Positions 17,099 through 28,600 of a DNA stretch of 64,000 nt are shown in pieces (position 1 is the stretch's first letter; the number at the start of each line of letters is the position of its first letter). Source of the stretch: Strigamia acuminata (Eukaryota > Arthropoda > Chilopoda > Geophilomorpha > Linotaeniidae). The translations under genes and the position numbers were made by a program. Location of the stretch: NCBI GenBank assembly GCA_949358305.1, contig OX442319.1, positions 6,760,001 through 6,824,000 of the forward strand, written 5' to 3'. A model generated the notes under the pieces. That model was given only the letters and a program-made list of their open reading frames with translations. It ran no database searches and was not told the origin of the DNA.

Positions 17099-20000
17099 TT
17101 ACGTTTGGGTAACGTCGCTGTTAGTGACGTCATCCAATCTTATTGTTTGATTGGTTTGAGTATGGCTTGAGGAATTGCTCCTTACGTCATACGGCTGATC
17201 CCTGGATCTCGAGGTTAGCGAGGGGAGAAGACACATGTTGTTTTTTCCTCTCGGTTTACGAGTCCGAAGATTATATCTCTTTGTCGGCGAGGGATTTATT
17301 GTATTTAAATCGCCGTCTTCATTGTCATCGGAGACTGAGTCAGATGAGTCTTTTATTTCAGATGTTTTTTGTTTCTTTTCTAAAAACACCTTTTTATTTA
17401 ATTTTTTAGCAATTTCAAGCTTGTTGAAACTGTCACGAAGTTCAACGTTGTTATTTACGAGGTCTGACTCCATTTGTGGTTTGGATGAATTATCAACAGG
17501 TATTTTCTTTAATTCATCGTCATCTAACGTATTAATTATATTTTCAGTCTTTTGACCGACTTCTTCGCCTTCTAACCATACTTCCTGGTCGAAACTCGGG
17601 AAATACGGAGTTAATTCAGACGAATGGACAGCTGGAAATATTTCGTTATTTTCTAGCTTTCTCAATTCTACGGATCCTCCCTGTAATACTTTGGTTATTA
17701 CATATGGTCCTGTTCTTTTATCAGCGATGCCAGCTGCAATGCCGCGGGCAGCGCTCGACAAAACATGAGAATCTCTCCAAACTAAATCGTTTAATTTAAA
17801 ATTGGAGAACTTCTCACCTTCTTTTTTAAGATTAACTCGTCTACGCAAATCTAATACGTGTGACATCATATGTTGATATGTTTCGGCGATAACGGCTTCT
17901 AATTTTTGCACGTATAAATGTGGGTTTTTTGGATCTACGACCAAAATTCCTTCAGGTATTCTTGGATCCCAAGGTACTCTGAGTTCGCGAAAAAAGTTAA
18001 GAAATGCGGGAGAGAAGTCTCTTCCTCTCGTCACCGTAGTTCTCAAACTAAATGCAAATTCACGCAAATATTCGTCCCATTTGGAATGAACAGATGAATA
18101 AATTGCAACCAAATATTTGATGTCACGGTTAACCCTTTCAACCGGGTTAGCTTGTGGGTGATACGTTGAAGTTGGTGTTGGAACCATCTTGAACTTTTCA
18201 CAAAATTTTTTAAAGACTTGGGCACGAAATTGCGGGCCGTTGTCAGAAATAATTTTACGAGGGAATCCCATGCTCATGGAAAGGTGATAAATGCAATTTG
18301 CCACTTTTCCTGCAGTAGGGTTACACATTGGATATAATTCTGGCCAATGAGTTGCTACGTCAAGTATGACTAAAATATGTGTGTTGTTTTTGCGCGTCCG
18401 AGGTTTCGGGCCGGTCAAATCAACACTTAGACAGTCAAATGGGCTGTAAGGACCCATTTGCGCTGCTTCAATTTGTCCTTTCGTTCGAGGCTTGCAAGCT
18501 TGACAGCGCTCGCAGTGTCGAATGAATCTCGTAATGTCCGATTTCATGCCTTTCCAGGTATAAATTCGGCGTGCTCGATAAAGAGTCCTTGCAATTCCTG
18601 GGTGGCCAGAAAGTGGGTGGCCATGCATCAGCCAAATAATTTTATACTTCAATGTCTGAGGTACAAAAACTTTGAGTGCTCTCCCATCCTCCCCCAATTC
18701 ATCAGACATTGTGGGATGAAATTGCATTAATAAGTCGTCTTCAATTAAGAAGGTGGTTGCGTGTTTTCTATATTGTTTCCTCTGGAGTCGCGTTGTGACG
18801 TCAGGCGGAAATTGATTACAATTTAAAAAATTACGCATCAATTGGCACACTTTATCTTCTTTCTGTGCCTTAATTATGTCTTCCCTTGTGGGAGGTTCAC
18901 AATCAAGACGTTCTACAATTTTGGCGACAAATGCTTTTATTAAAACATTTGACGAAGGAACTTGGAATTTCCTTGAAATTTGCGCTCTTATGACGTCATC
19001 TGATTCCTCAGAGGGGTCATAGATTTTAGTCCAATAGTTGACGAATTCATGATCTTCCTTTTCCTCCAGCGTGGAGACAGGAAGCTCATGAAACTTTCCC
19101 ATTTTCCAATTTCGTTGAGGTGATGGACAGTAAGATAATAATTCGTCATTATCTCCATCATCTTCAGGATTTTCCGGTTTGTCAATCGGTGATCTGGATA
19201 AAGCATCCGCTAAAACATTTAGTGGACCTTTAATGTATTGTATTTCGAAAGAATAGCGCATCAGCTCCATTTGCCAACGCGCTAACCTTCCGGCAGGTTC
19301 GTCTAACTGCATCAACCATTTTAGTGCTTGATGGTCAGTCCTAACTATGAATGTGGTAAATTCCAAATAATGTCGAAATTTACGTAATGCCCAGATTACC
19401 GCTAGGCACTCCAATTCTGTGGCGCTGTAATTTATCTCAGCAGGTTGCAAACTTCTGCTGGCATAAACACAAGGCACTTCGATATTTTGATCATCGATTT
19501 CCCTCATTTGCATAAGCGCGGCGCCTAATCCTTTTCGACTAGCGTCAGTATGCACAATGAATGGTTCTGTCAAATCGGGCATGGCCATTGTTTCTGCATT
19601 TGTTAAAGCATCTTTTATTTGATCAAAAGCTCCTTGATGAATTTCTGACCAAATAAATTCCACATCCTTTTTGAGTAAAGGACGTAGAGGTTCCGTCATG
19701 ACTGCTAGATTCTTGAGTAATCGGTGAAAAAAGTTTACCATTCCCAAAAATCTTTGCAACTCTTTCAAATTTGAAGGAGCTGGCATTTCCTTTATAGCGG
19801 CGACTTTTTTAGGGTCGACACTGACTCCTTGAACACTTAACTTGTAACCAAGAAAAGTTAATTCTTTTCTGCCAAATTTTGATTTTTCTGGATGAACATG
19901 AAGATTTGCATTTTCAAGTTTACTCAGAATTTCTTCCAGATGAATCATGTGTTCTTCAAAATTTTTAGATATAATAATTATATCATCGAGGTATGCCCAT

Positions 20001-21574
20001 GCGAATTTTCGATAGGCGTCACCCAAAATTTTTTCTATCAATTTTTGGAAAGTTGACGGCGCATTTACGAGGCCAAAGGGCATGACTCGAAATTGTAGTC
20101 GACCCAAAGGGCTCCAAAACGCAGTTTTAGCACGGTCGTTCGGATGAACCTCTATCTGCCAATAGCCTTTTGACAAATCTATCGTTGTGACCCATTCAAA
20201 TCTTCCGAGTTCTCGCAAGATTTCCTCAATGCTCGGCATTTGAGGAGGGTCGTATAATGTATGTGCATTGAGTGGTCTAAAATCAATGCAGAGTCTCGGA
20301 TCACAATCCGGACGCATCACTAGAACTATTCGCATTCCATAGTCTCCAGTGGCTTGTTCAACGTATCCATTATCCAACATGTCTTGACAGATTTGACGGA
20401 TAATTTCACGTTTTTGTGGATTTACACTTTTAAACGGAACTCTAATAGGAACTTTAGTGTCCAGTTTAATTTCATGCCTAACGAGGTGTGTTCTACCTGG
20501 TCGGCGTGATAAAATCTTTTCATGTTTCTTTAATACTTTTTCAAGCATTAAATTATTTTCCATTGACAAATTAGCGTCGCTAACAAGTCTTTGTACTATA
20601 TTTTCTTCATTTGCAACTTTAGCTTGACACGCAGTGGCAGAGCCAGCTTTCATGTGATTTGCTTTAATAAAGTCGCGTCTCATGATTTCTTCGGGTGGAT
20701 CAAGGAACTCTTGATAACGATCAAGAATCGCTTGAGGAACAAAAGGTAAATCTTCTTTCAAAGACTTGACAAAATTCCAAGACATGGTCTTAGGATTTGG
20801 TTGAATATTGAGTCGATTCATGAAATCACATCCTAATAAAATAATAGGATATTTATTTCTTAAAATTATGAATGGATGACTTAACATCCCGTGTGTCCAC
20901 GCAAAAGAAAGTAGGAGAGTTCCTTCAGGGACTACATCTTCAGAAGCAGTCGTAACTCTCACATCCGGTCCAATTGGTCGAATTTCATCTTCCAGTTTCA
21001 GCGAAATTACTACGGAGTAGGCCATGAAGCTTCGATTAGCTCCAGAGTCTAACATCCCTGTTATCATACCGTTTGCCGTCTGCAATCGAATCGTCGGCAA
21101 ATCATTGCTGTTTGGTATGTCCGCGTACTTGCACTTAAAACGTCGCGGTGGCTTAATTTCTATCGGCGGATCTAATGGTAATTCGTCCAATAAATCATTA
21201 GTGACTAGCGTTGCAGCCATTAATTTTTCAATACATTCATCAAGACCAGGTAAATCAATTTTATCTGACCTTTCAATGATTTCAGGTGTTGGCCTAGTTT
21301 TTTCATCAAGTAAAGTAACAGCATCTTTTATTTTAGATTCCCAATCAATTTTTATTTGTTGAACTTTTTCTTTAAAAAATTCTTCAGTGATGTTCTCATT
21401 TTGCAGCACAAGCCTTAAATTGGAAACATCAATTTTTGGAAATATTAAATTATTTTCTAATTCTAATTTAATCTGAGTATTTAAAAAATCATCTAAAATT
21501 TGAGATGGTGTTAGTTCATTTTCCGAGGCGGTAGGCGTCGCATCCACTAGACCGTCGGGATGCGCGCTTACAAG
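17099..21574 (-). CDS. pol: Gypsy Pol polyprotein (PR-RT-RNase H-IN), made by -1 frameshift
   Basis: This frame encodes the enzymes that copy and integrate the element. It is open from the gag overlap without an ATG; entry is by -1 frameshifting from gag at AAAAAAC (21574-21580). Numbering from the GTG codon at 21547: retropepsin DSGA with Asp 167; reverse transcriptase with TIDLSKGYWQI near 455 and YLDD at 519-522; RNase H with HTDAS (Asp 668). Integrase then shows a His/Cys zinc site ending HCERCQAC, a core with SVDLTGP and SDNGPQF, and a GPY/F-type segment (KTGPYVI) toward the C-terminus. About 1,491 codons plus stop. The C-terminal 150 residues are charged and unassigned. No disabling mutation is visible. 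Confidence 0.96.
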   Translation of the reverse strand, partial: LVSAHPDGLVDATPTASENELTPSQILDDFLNTQIKLELENNLIFPKIDVSNLRLVLQNENITEEFFKEKVQQIKIDWESKIKDAVTLLDEKTRPTPEIIERSDKIDLPGLDECIEKLMAATLVTNDLLDELPLDPPIEIKPPRRFKCKYADIPNSNDLPTIRLQTANGMITGMLDSGANRSFMAYSVVISLKLEDEIRPIGPDVRVTTASEDVVPEGTLLLSFAWTHGMLSHPFIILRNKYPIILLGCDFMNRLNIQPNPKTMSWNFVKSLKEDLPFVPQAILDRYQEFLDPPEEIMRRDFIKANHMKAGSATACQAKVANEENIVQRLVSDANLSMENNLMLEKVLKKHEKILSRRPGRTHLVRHEIKLDTKVPIRVPFKSVNPQKREIIRQICQDMLDNGYVEQATGDYGMRIVLVMRPDCDPRLCIDFRPLNAHTLYDPPQMPSIEEILRELGRFEWVTTIDLSKGYWQIEVHPNDRAKTAFWSPLGRLQFRVMPFGLVNAPSTFQKLIEKILGDAYRKFAWAYLDDIIIISKNFEEHMIHLEEILSKLENANLHVHPEKSKFGRKELTFLGYKLSVQGVSVDPKKVAAIKEMPAPSNLKELQRFLGMVNFFHRLLKNLAVMTEPLRPLLKKDVEFIWSEIHQGAFDQIKDALTNAETMAMPDLTEPFIVHTDASRKGLGAALMQMREIDDQNIEVPCVYASRSLQPAEINYSATELECLAVIWALRKFRHYLEFTTFIVRTDHQALKWLMQLDEPAGRLARWQMELMRYSFEIQYIKGPLNVLADALSRSPIDKPENPEDDGDNDELLSYCPSPQRNWKMGKFHELPVSTLEEKEDHEFVNYWTKIYDPSEESDDVIRAQISRKFQVPSSNVLIKAFVAKIVERLDCEPPTREDIIKAQKEDKVCQLMRNFLNCNQFPPDVTTRLQRKQYRKHATTFLIEDDLLMQFHPTMSDELGEDGRALKVFVPQTLKYKIIWLMHGHPLSGHPGIARTLYRARRIYTWKGMKSDITRFIRHCERCQACKPRTKGQIEAAQMGPYSPFDCLSVDLTGPKPRTRKNNTHILVILDVATHWPELYPMCNPTAGKVANCIYHLSMSMGFPRKIISDNGPQFRAQVFKKFCEKFKMVPTPTSTYHPQANPVERVNRDIKYLVAIYSSVHSKWDEYLREFAFSLRTTVTRGRDFSPAFLNFFRELRVPWDPRIPEGILVVDPKNPHLYVQKLEAVIAETYQHMMSHVLDLRRRVNLKKEGEKFSNFKLNDLVWRDSHVLSSAARGIAAGIADKRTGPYVITKVLQGGSVELRKLENNEIFPAVHSSELTPYFPSFDQEVWLEGEEVGQKTENIINTLDDDELKKIPVDNSSKPQMESDLVNNNVELRDSFNKLEIAKKLNKKVFLEKKQKTSEIKDSSDSVSDDNEDGDLNTINPSPTKRYNLRTRKPRGKNNMCLLPSLTSRSRDQPYDVRSNSSSHTQTNQTIRLDDVTNSDVTQT

Positions 21575-21580
21575 TTTTTT
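21539..21580 (-). promoter_or_regulatory. Programmed -1 ribosomal frameshift signal at the gag-pol junction
   Basis: On the minus strand the slippery heptamer A AAA AAC (21574-21580) is in register with the gag codons. The gag stop TAA (21570-21568) comes one codon later. After a 9-nt spacer there is a 7-bp perfect stem, CGCATCC (21558-21564) with GGATGCG (21539-21545), enclosing a 12-nt loop. Slipping back one base enters the pol frame, which is open across this point. Confidence 0.88.
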
Positions 21581-24462
21581 AGAAGTTCGCCGATTGATTT
21601 CATCGATTTTTCGAACTCCTCAATAATCTTGTCTTTGCTCGTTTTCCTATCAGGACATTCTTTAGCCCAATGTCCTAATTTTTTGCAAATGTTACACGGG
21701 TCAGTAGCAGGTGATTTTGCGACTTTTGGCGAAGGCGAGCTTGAGCGTTTGGCTTCGTCCTTTTTCGGGGTCGGCGACTTCGATCTACTGAGCGCGTCTG
21801 TCTTTGGTGAACCAAAAGTAACGTTTTTAGGCGCCATCTTTGGTCCAAATTTTCGAGCTACTGCGTTATTACGGGCTAATAAAGCAGCTGCAGCCTCGCT
21901 TTCTGGTTCCGAGTCAGATTTCTCTGGTTCAGAAGCAGCTTCCATATCTGTCACTTCGGCTAAGTGAGCTTTAGGGGTTGGATGTGGATTTTTCCCATCC
22001 GATCCCTTTCTAGATTCCTTAGCAGTCTCTGCCAAAAAATCTCCTCGTTTTGGGGGTTGCAAAAGAGGGGTGTTAGCAAAACGTGTGTCTTTTGCCAACT
22101 CCTTTCTCCGTTGCTGTCGCTTAGCGTACGCAACTTTTTCATCAGCTGGTAGATAAGCTTTATAATTTTCGTCAATCCTTATCTGATTAGCTCGCATAAA
22201 TTTGGCTAATTCAGCGAAACCACCCGGATAAGGTGCTCGTACAGAAAGTAGAACATTTTTTGAGTAATCTGTCAATCCACGACGGAATTGACGATCAATG
22301 GCTGCGTCTCCCATCGTATACGGGAGAGTGACCAATAAATCTTCAGTCCTTCTTAAATAAGAGCGAAGACTTTCGCCTTTATTTTGAGAAAGATTATCCC
22401 ACATTTGTAATAAGTCTTCACTTGACTCTCCATACTCAGTCATGAATTCTTCTACAAAGTGGTTCCAGTTTTGAAATTGTTTAGAATAAAACCATTTCTC
22501 AGCTCGATCTATAAGAGCTTTTGGTACTACTCTTTTCAAAGCAGTGTGACATGCAATGCCATTCAACCTTGAAATTCGTAAAACTTCATCTAAAAGAGTG
22601 GATCCAGCTTCCCATTCTCCATCGAATAAAGCGGGTTTGATGTGATCCCATCTAATAGTTCTTTCATCAACTAGATCGTGAGTCCAGTTGTTGGCAGTAT
22701 ATTGAGCAATTTTCTGTCGTAGTGCAATGTCAGCATTATCGGCAGTAGCGTCAGATCGATCGGAAGATCGACGATCAGCTAATAATCGATCAATTTCTTC
22801 AGCAGTGTAATAATGTGTATTACGCCGTGAAGAGTGGCCTCGATGTCGACGTCGATGAGATCGATGTCGATTATCGCGTTCTTGTTGCGCATTCGCATCA
22901 GAATCCGACCTTGAATCAGATTGTGAATTCAAAGGCGTGTTGAAATGTGGCGTTTCAGGTGGGTCGGGTGGGTCGCCGTCATCGTCTGGCGGTCGACGTC
23001 CACCTCCAGGTGGTCCATCTCCATGTCCATCTGGATTTCCTCCATCTGGTGGATTTCTTCTATACTGACCCCCACCTGGCGGGCTTTCATGTCCGTCGGG
23101 TGGTTCGCGTGCTGGATTCATTTCTCGTCGACTTCTTTTCGACGAATCTTGTTGTTGAGTCAGTGGTATCGTTCGAGCAACGTGAATACCTGTTTCATGC
23201 CGCCTATTTCGATCGTCTACCATCCCCAGCAGTCGGTCACTGTTGTGAAAAATAGGATTTCGATTACCTGGGAGCGGATTGCGATCAGCTCTCCGTTCCT
23301 CGGAATCTGAAGGACGTTTTCTTTTTGAGCGATGGCGGCGACGCGAACGTTGGTCGTCATCACTCGATAATCCAGATTGGCTACTTAACTCTGAAACAAC
23401 GGAAATTGTTATTGTTTCGGGAGTCAAAATAGGGACAGTTGGCGCAGCCATTTCTGGTTGCACCAATTGGTCAGTATAATTCCTTGCTTGCAAACGATCT
23501 TTCATTTCTGCAAGCTCTTCTTGAGCGCGCAACAAATCAGCTCGGAGAATTTCATTCTCATTTATTTGACTTTGCGATTCTTCTGGTTGTAATCGCTTAG
23601 CAGGGTTGCTAGACTTGACTTGTCCGCTCGTACTGGGTTGATCCAGCGAGTGAAAAATCTCGTCTTCACGCTTAGCTATTTTGCTTTCGCGAGTACGCTG
23701 TGTTTTAGCACGTGTGTCTAATTCAGCAGCATATCTCACTAGTTGATTATGATTGCGTTGGTAGTGGTCTGCCAAATCAATCAATTCTTTATTTTTCTGC
23801 TCCAGCTTACTTTTGGTAAGCTCGAGCTGTCTTCGCGCCTCTTGGTGTGAGCGAATTGAAAGTTCATTTCTAGTGTTCATTTTAGAAAGATCTTCCACTT
23901 CACCTTTTAATCGGTATTCTCTAGCTTTTTGGGCTAGAAATTCCTCATTTTGTCGATTGAGTTCCATATGTTGGAGTTCAACCTCCGCTTTTTGTTGTTG
24001 AAGCTCAGCTTCTTTTCGTTCCATTTCAAATTGTAAATTTGAAACGGCACGATCAGTGTGAAGTCGTATCATGGCGCGATGAATCTCTTCCACCGTCATG
24101 TCGTCCGTTATTTGGGCGCCATCTTGGCGTGCTTGATTTCTCAAAGCATCCAACATGGTCATGCGAGGAGGTGATTCGTGAGACGATTCACTTTCCATTT
24201 CACGTAACGTATTTTCCACTTCCTCCAGTGGAAGTGGCGGGAGTTCTTGGTCGTTAGAACTCGCACTTGAAGCGCTTAATGCTCTAGCAACTTCATTTTC
24301 AGCATCCTTAAGTTGTTTCGGATCTGGAACTGGTGTTATTTCTTCAGAAATAATTTTCTCTGTAAGCATTTCAGGCTCGAGAGCCGGCAAAACCGTCGCT
24401 GCTCGTTTCTGAGTGCTTGGTCGACCTCGCTGTCGTTTTACAATTTGCATTGGCGTCGCCAT
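21568..24462 (-). CDS. gag: Gypsy Gag polyprotein
   Basis: This encodes the capsid/nucleocapsid precursor, 964 aa, long for a gypsy Gag. The start is the ATG at 24462, about 70 bp after the primer site. The N-terminal third is Glu/Gln-rich and likely coiled coil (about residues 115-270). A basic SR/KR region and a Pro/Gly-rich tract (near 440-510) follow. A retrotransposon Gag core spans roughly 595-760 (WDHIKPALFDGEW to FMRANQI). One CCHC knuckle, CNICKKLGHWAKEC, lies at 923-936. The ORF ends at the frameshift signal and overlaps the pol frame by a few bases. The antisense ORFs here are shadows. Confidence 0.95.
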   Translation of the reverse strand: MATPMQIVKRQRGRPSTQKRAATVLPALEPEMLTEKIISEEITPVPDPKQLKDAENEVARALSASSASSNDQELPPLPLEEVENTLREMESESSHESPPRMTMLDALRNQARQDGAQITDDMTVEEIHRAMIRLHTDRAVSNLQFEMERKEAELQQQKAEVELQHMELNRQNEEFLAQKAREYRLKGEVEDLSKMNTRNELSIRSHQEARRQLELTKSKLEQKNKELIDLADHYQRNHNQLVRYAAELDTRAKTQRTRESKIAKREDEIFHSLDQPSTSGQVKSSNPAKRLQPEESQSQINENEILRADLLRAQEELAEMKDRLQARNYTDQLVQPEMAAPTVPILTPETITISVVSELSSQSGLSSDDDQRSRRRHRSKRKRPSDSEERRADRNPLPGNRNPIFHNSDRLLGMVDDRNRRHETGIHVARTIPLTQQQDSSKRSRREMNPAREPPDGHESPPGGGQYRRNPPDGGNPDGHGDGPPGGGRRPPDDDGDPPDPPETPHFNTPLNSQSDSRSDSDANAQQERDNRHRSHRRRHRGHSSRRNTHYYTAEEIDRLLADRRSSDRSDATADNADIALRQKIAQYTANNWTHDLVDERTIRWDHIKPALFDGEWEAGSTLLDEVLRISRLNGIACHTALKRVVPKALIDRAEKWFYSKQFQNWNHFVEEFMTEYGESSEDLLQMWDNLSQNKGESLRSYLRRTEDLLVTLPYTMGDAAIDRQFRRGLTDYSKNVLLSVRAPYPGGFAELAKFMRANQIRIDENYKAYLPADEKVAYAKRQQRRKELAKDTRFANTPLLQPPKRGDFLAETAKESRKGSDGKNPHPTPKAHLAEVTDMEAASEPEKSDSEPESEAAAALLARNNAVARKFGPKMAPKNVTFGSPKTDALSRSKSPTPKKDEAKRSSSPSPKVAKSPATDPCNICKKLGHWAKECPDRKTSKDKIIEEFEKSMKSIGELLKNL

Positions 24463-24534
24463 TTTGTCAAATTGAAAAAGAACAATGGAAATAAAGGATT
24501 TTTTCGCAAAAATCGGGTTTTAACAATCAAAACT

Positions 24535-24552
24535 ATCCCGGACGGGCCCCCA
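24535..24552 (-). other. Primer binding site of the gypsy element (proline-tRNA type)
   Basis: TGGGGGCCCGTCCGGGAT on the minus strand, two bases after the 5' LTR. It differs at one position from the classic tRNA-Pro primer site of gammaretroviruses as I recall it. Confidence 0.8.
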
Positions 24553-24554
24553 AG

Positions 24555-25692
24555 TGCGGCGATCCGGGTTTTTACTTATTAAATTAGGTAAATTCAATAA
24601 GCAATCGTCGTAGAGATGCCGTACAGGACTTCTACTCTGTGGCCAAATGTTTGTCTAGGGGAATGATTTTACACAGAGTAAAGGAAAAATTAGATAGTTT
24701 TAATTGTTCAAAATACAAAGGAGGTATTATTCAAAATGTTTGGGGTCGATCTGGCTTCTTCTTCAATATCTACACTCACAGTTGACCGTTGGCTCCAAGA
24801 TGGCGTCGATGGCGTCGTGTGAGCGCGGGATTTTAGCGGAGTAAACTCGACGCTAAAATACGTTGCTAAAATATTCTAAAATCCTCGCGGAGCAAGCTCG
24901 ACACGAGAATACGTCTTGCACACAGCGGTTTGATTATTACGGAGCAAGCTCGACGTAACAATCCGTCTTAACACAATTCGCTTTGTGGAGTTAAACTCAA
25001 CACAAAGCCTTCAAACTAACAGAGTAAACTCGATGTTAGTTTCACACAGATTTCTTTGTGGAGCAAGCTCGACACAAAGAACTACAAATCGACAGAGCAA
25101 GCTCAATGTCAATTCACACACAGAAATGGCTTAAATTACGTGTAGTAATTCAAGCTAGAAAGTTGCTATTCCGTACAGTGGGTACAGACCAGCGATGAAA
25201 CTCAATTCGTCCAAGAATCACAGATCACACTTTGCAGTTTTGGCAGAAGTTTGACACGGTTGTGAACAGTTTGGAGGTGGAATCAAGAGTGCGGGAAGAG
25301 TGGGCCAAAACCGTTTGGCTCACTTCTAAATCTGCTCAGAAAAGCTGCGCAGATGACGAGTTGCATGAAGATCACACACGGCCGCCTTCGGGTCGTGTGC
25401 AACAATCGAGCCGGGCACGCGCGAGGGGAAGGGATGCTCCGCCAGGCACACGCCTAGCAGCATCATCAAAGCAATGCACGCTGCAGCGCGATTGGTTGAC
25501 GCTGTTGCTGGGCCAAAACTTGCTGCAAAACACAATATTATTTGGGTAATATTGTGTCTTGTTTTATATTTTATTAATGTATGTTTTATTTCAATTTACC
25601 TTGAAACAAAACATATAAGCTTGTTGAATATGTTTATAAGACAATTTGGAAATATGGTGCGCACTCAAATAGGAATATTTGAGGTCACCACA
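24555..25692 (-). repeat. 5' LTR of the gypsy element
   Basis: 1,138 bp, TG...CA on the element strand, the partner of 12741-13879 (offset 11,814). The right boundary is fixed by the ATGT target duplication at 25693-25696 and by resumption of the 280-bp satellite in phase. Confidence 0.97.
24831..25155 (-). other. Array of nested hairpins in the gypsy LTR (5' copy)
   Basis: Same seven cassettes plus the eighth hairpin as at 13017-13341, shifted by 11,814. In this LTR the array may lie in the transcribed leader or in U3. I could not place the transcription start. Confidence 0.85.
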
Positions 25693-28600
25693 ATGTATGG
25701 AGAAATGGCCAAAAATTGAAAAAGTTCCAGAAACGTGCTGGTTAGACGTAAAATGAGCTGAAAAATCGATTCCCGTGTGCGCAATTTGCATATCTGGCAC
25801 TGTTGCAGAGATATAAGCAAAAAACAGACTTTTTGAACAGAAAAAGTGGTGTATCTCTGCAACGGTGCCAGATATGCAAATTCCGCCAACGGGAATCGAC
25901 TTTTTAGCGCATTTTATACGTCTTAAGCATGTTTTTGGCACTTTTTAAAATTTGTCAAAAAAGCAAAGGCTAATGTATGGAGAAATGGCCAAAAATTGAA
26001 AAAGTTCCAGAAACGTGCTGGTTAGACGTAAAATGAGCTGAAAAATCGATTCCCGTGTGCGCAATTTGCATATCTGGCACTGTTGCAGAGATATAAGCAA
26101 AAAACAGACTTTTTGAACAGAAAAAGTGGTGTATCTCTGCAACGGTGCCAGATATGCAAATTCCGCCAACGGGAATCGACTTTTTAGCGCATTTTATACG
26201 TCTTAAGCATGTTTTTGGCACTTTTTAAAATTTGTCAAAAAAGCAAAGGCTAATGTATGGAGAAATGGCCAAAAATTGAAAAAGTTCCAGAAACGTGCTG
26301 GTTAGACGTAAAATGAGCTGAAAAATCGATTCCCGTGTGCGCAATTTGCATATCTGGCACTGTTGCAGAGATATAAGCAAAAAACAGACTTTTTGAACAG
26401 AAAAAGTGGTGTATCTCTGCAACGGTGCCAGATATGCAAATTCCGCCAACGGGAATCGACTTTTTAGCGCATTTTATACGTCTTAAGCATGTTTTTGGCA
26501 CTTTTTAAAATTTGTCAAAAAAGCAAAGGCTAATGTATGGAGAAATGGCCAAAAATTGAAAAAGTTCCAGAAACGTGCTGGTTAGACGTAAAATGAGCTG
26601 AAAAATCGATTCCCGTGTGCGCAATTTGCATATCTGGCACTGTTGCAGAGATATAAGCAAAAAACAGACTTTTTGAACAGAAAAAGTGGTGTATCTCTGC
26701 AACGGTGCCAGATATGCAAATTCCGCCAACGGGAATCGACTTTTTAGCGCATTTAGAGCATTTTAGCGCATTTAGAGCAAAGTATGGAGAAATGGCCAAA
26801 AATTGAAAAAGTTCCAGAAACGTGCTGGTTAGACGTAAAATGAGCTGAAAAATCGATTCCCGTGTGCGCAATTTGCATATCTGGCACTGTTGCAGAGATA
26901 TAAGCAAAAAACAGACTTTTTAAACAGAAAAAGTGGTGTATCTCTGCAACGGTGCCAGATATGCAAATTCCGCCAACGGGAATCGACTTTTTAGCGCATT
27001 TTATACGTCTTAAGCATGTTTTTGGCACTTTTTAAAATTTGTCAAAAAAGCAAAGGCTAATGTATGGAGAAATGGCCAAAAATTGAAAAAGTTCCAGAAA
27101 CGTGCTGGTTAGACGTAAAATGAGCTGAAAAATCGATTCCCGTGTGCGCAATTTGCATATCTGGCACTGTTGCAGAGATATAAGCAAAAAACAGACTTTT
27201 TGAACAGAAAAAGTGGTGTATCTCTGCAACGGTGCCAGATATGCAAATTCCGCCAACGGGAATCGACTTTTTAGCGCATTTAGAGCATTTTAGCGCATTT
27301 AGAGCAAAGTATGGAGAAATGGCCAAAAATTGAAAAAGTTCCAGAAACGTGCTGGTTAGACGTAAAATGAGCTGAAAAATCGATTCCCGTGTGCGCAATT
27401 TGCATATCTGGCACTGTTGCAGAGATATAAGCAAAAAACAGACTTTTTAAACAGAAAAAGTGGTGTATCTCTGCAACGGTGCCAGATATGCAAATTCCGC
27501 CAACGGGAATCGACTTTTTAGCGCATTTTATACGTCTTAAGCATGTTTTTGGCACTTTTTAAAATTTGTCAAAAAAGCAAAGGCTAATTTTTGGAGAAAT
27601 GGCCAAAAATTGAAAAAGTTCCAGAAACGTGCTGGTTAGACGTAAAATGAGCTGAAAAATCGATTCCCGTGTGCGCAATTTGCATATCTGGCACTGTTGC
27701 AGAGATATAAGCAAAAAACAGACTTTTTGAACAGAAAAAGTGGTGTATCTCTGCAACGGTGCCAGATATGCAAATTCCGCCAACGGGAATCGACTTTTTA
27801 GCGCATTTTATACGTCTTAAGCATGTTTTTGGCACTTTTTAAAATTTGTCAAAAAAGCAAAGGCTAATTTTTGGAGAAATGGCCAAAAATTGAAAAAGTT
27901 CCAGAAACGTGCTGGTTAGACGTAAAATGAGCTGAAAAATCGATTCCCGTGTGCGCAATTTGCATATCTGGCACTGTTGCAGAGATATAAGCAAAAAACA
28001 GACTTTTTGAACAGAAAAAGTGGTGTATCTCTGCAACGGTGCCAGATATGCAAATTCCGCCAACGGGAATCGACTTTTTAGCGCATTTTATACGTCTTAA
28101 GCATGTTTTTGGCACTTTTTAAAATTTGTCAAAAAAGCAAAGAAATGGCCAAAAATTGAAAAAGTTCCAGAAACGTGCTGGTTAGACGTAAAATGAGCTG
28201 AAAAATCGATTCCCGTGTGCGCAATTTGCATATCTGGCACTGTTGCAGAGATATAAGCAAAAAACAGACTTTTTGAACAGAAAAAGTGGTGTATCTCTGC
28301 AACGGTGCCAGATATGCAAATTCCGCCAACGGGAATCGACTTTTTAGCGCATTTTATACGTCTTAAGCATGTTTTTGGCACTTTTTAAAATTTGTCAAAA
28401 AAGCAAAGGCTAATGTATGGAGAAATGGCCAAAAATTGAAAAAGTTCCAGAAACGTGCTGGTTAGACGTAAAATGAGCTGAAAAATCGATTCCCGTGTGC
28501 GCAATTTGCATATCTGGCACTGTTGCAGAGATATAAGCAAAAAACAGACTTTTTGAACAGAAAAAGTGGTGTATCTCTGCAACGGTGCCAGATATGCAAA

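Larger units (their letters stand above)
12741..25692 (-). mobile_element. Complete Ty3/gypsy LTR retrotransposon with a third ORF
   Basis: A 12,952-bp element inserted in the 280-bp satellite, flanked by a 4-bp target duplication (ATGT at 12737-12740 and 25693-25696). On the minus strand the order is: 5' LTR 24555-25692, primer site, gag 24462-21568, frameshift signal, pol 21574-17099, spliced ORF3 16890-14056, polypurine tract, 3' LTR 12741-13879. The two LTRs differ by a 1-bp indel near 13629/25442, and I saw no other difference. All three reading frames are intact, so the insertion is recent and possibly active. Confidence 0.97.
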
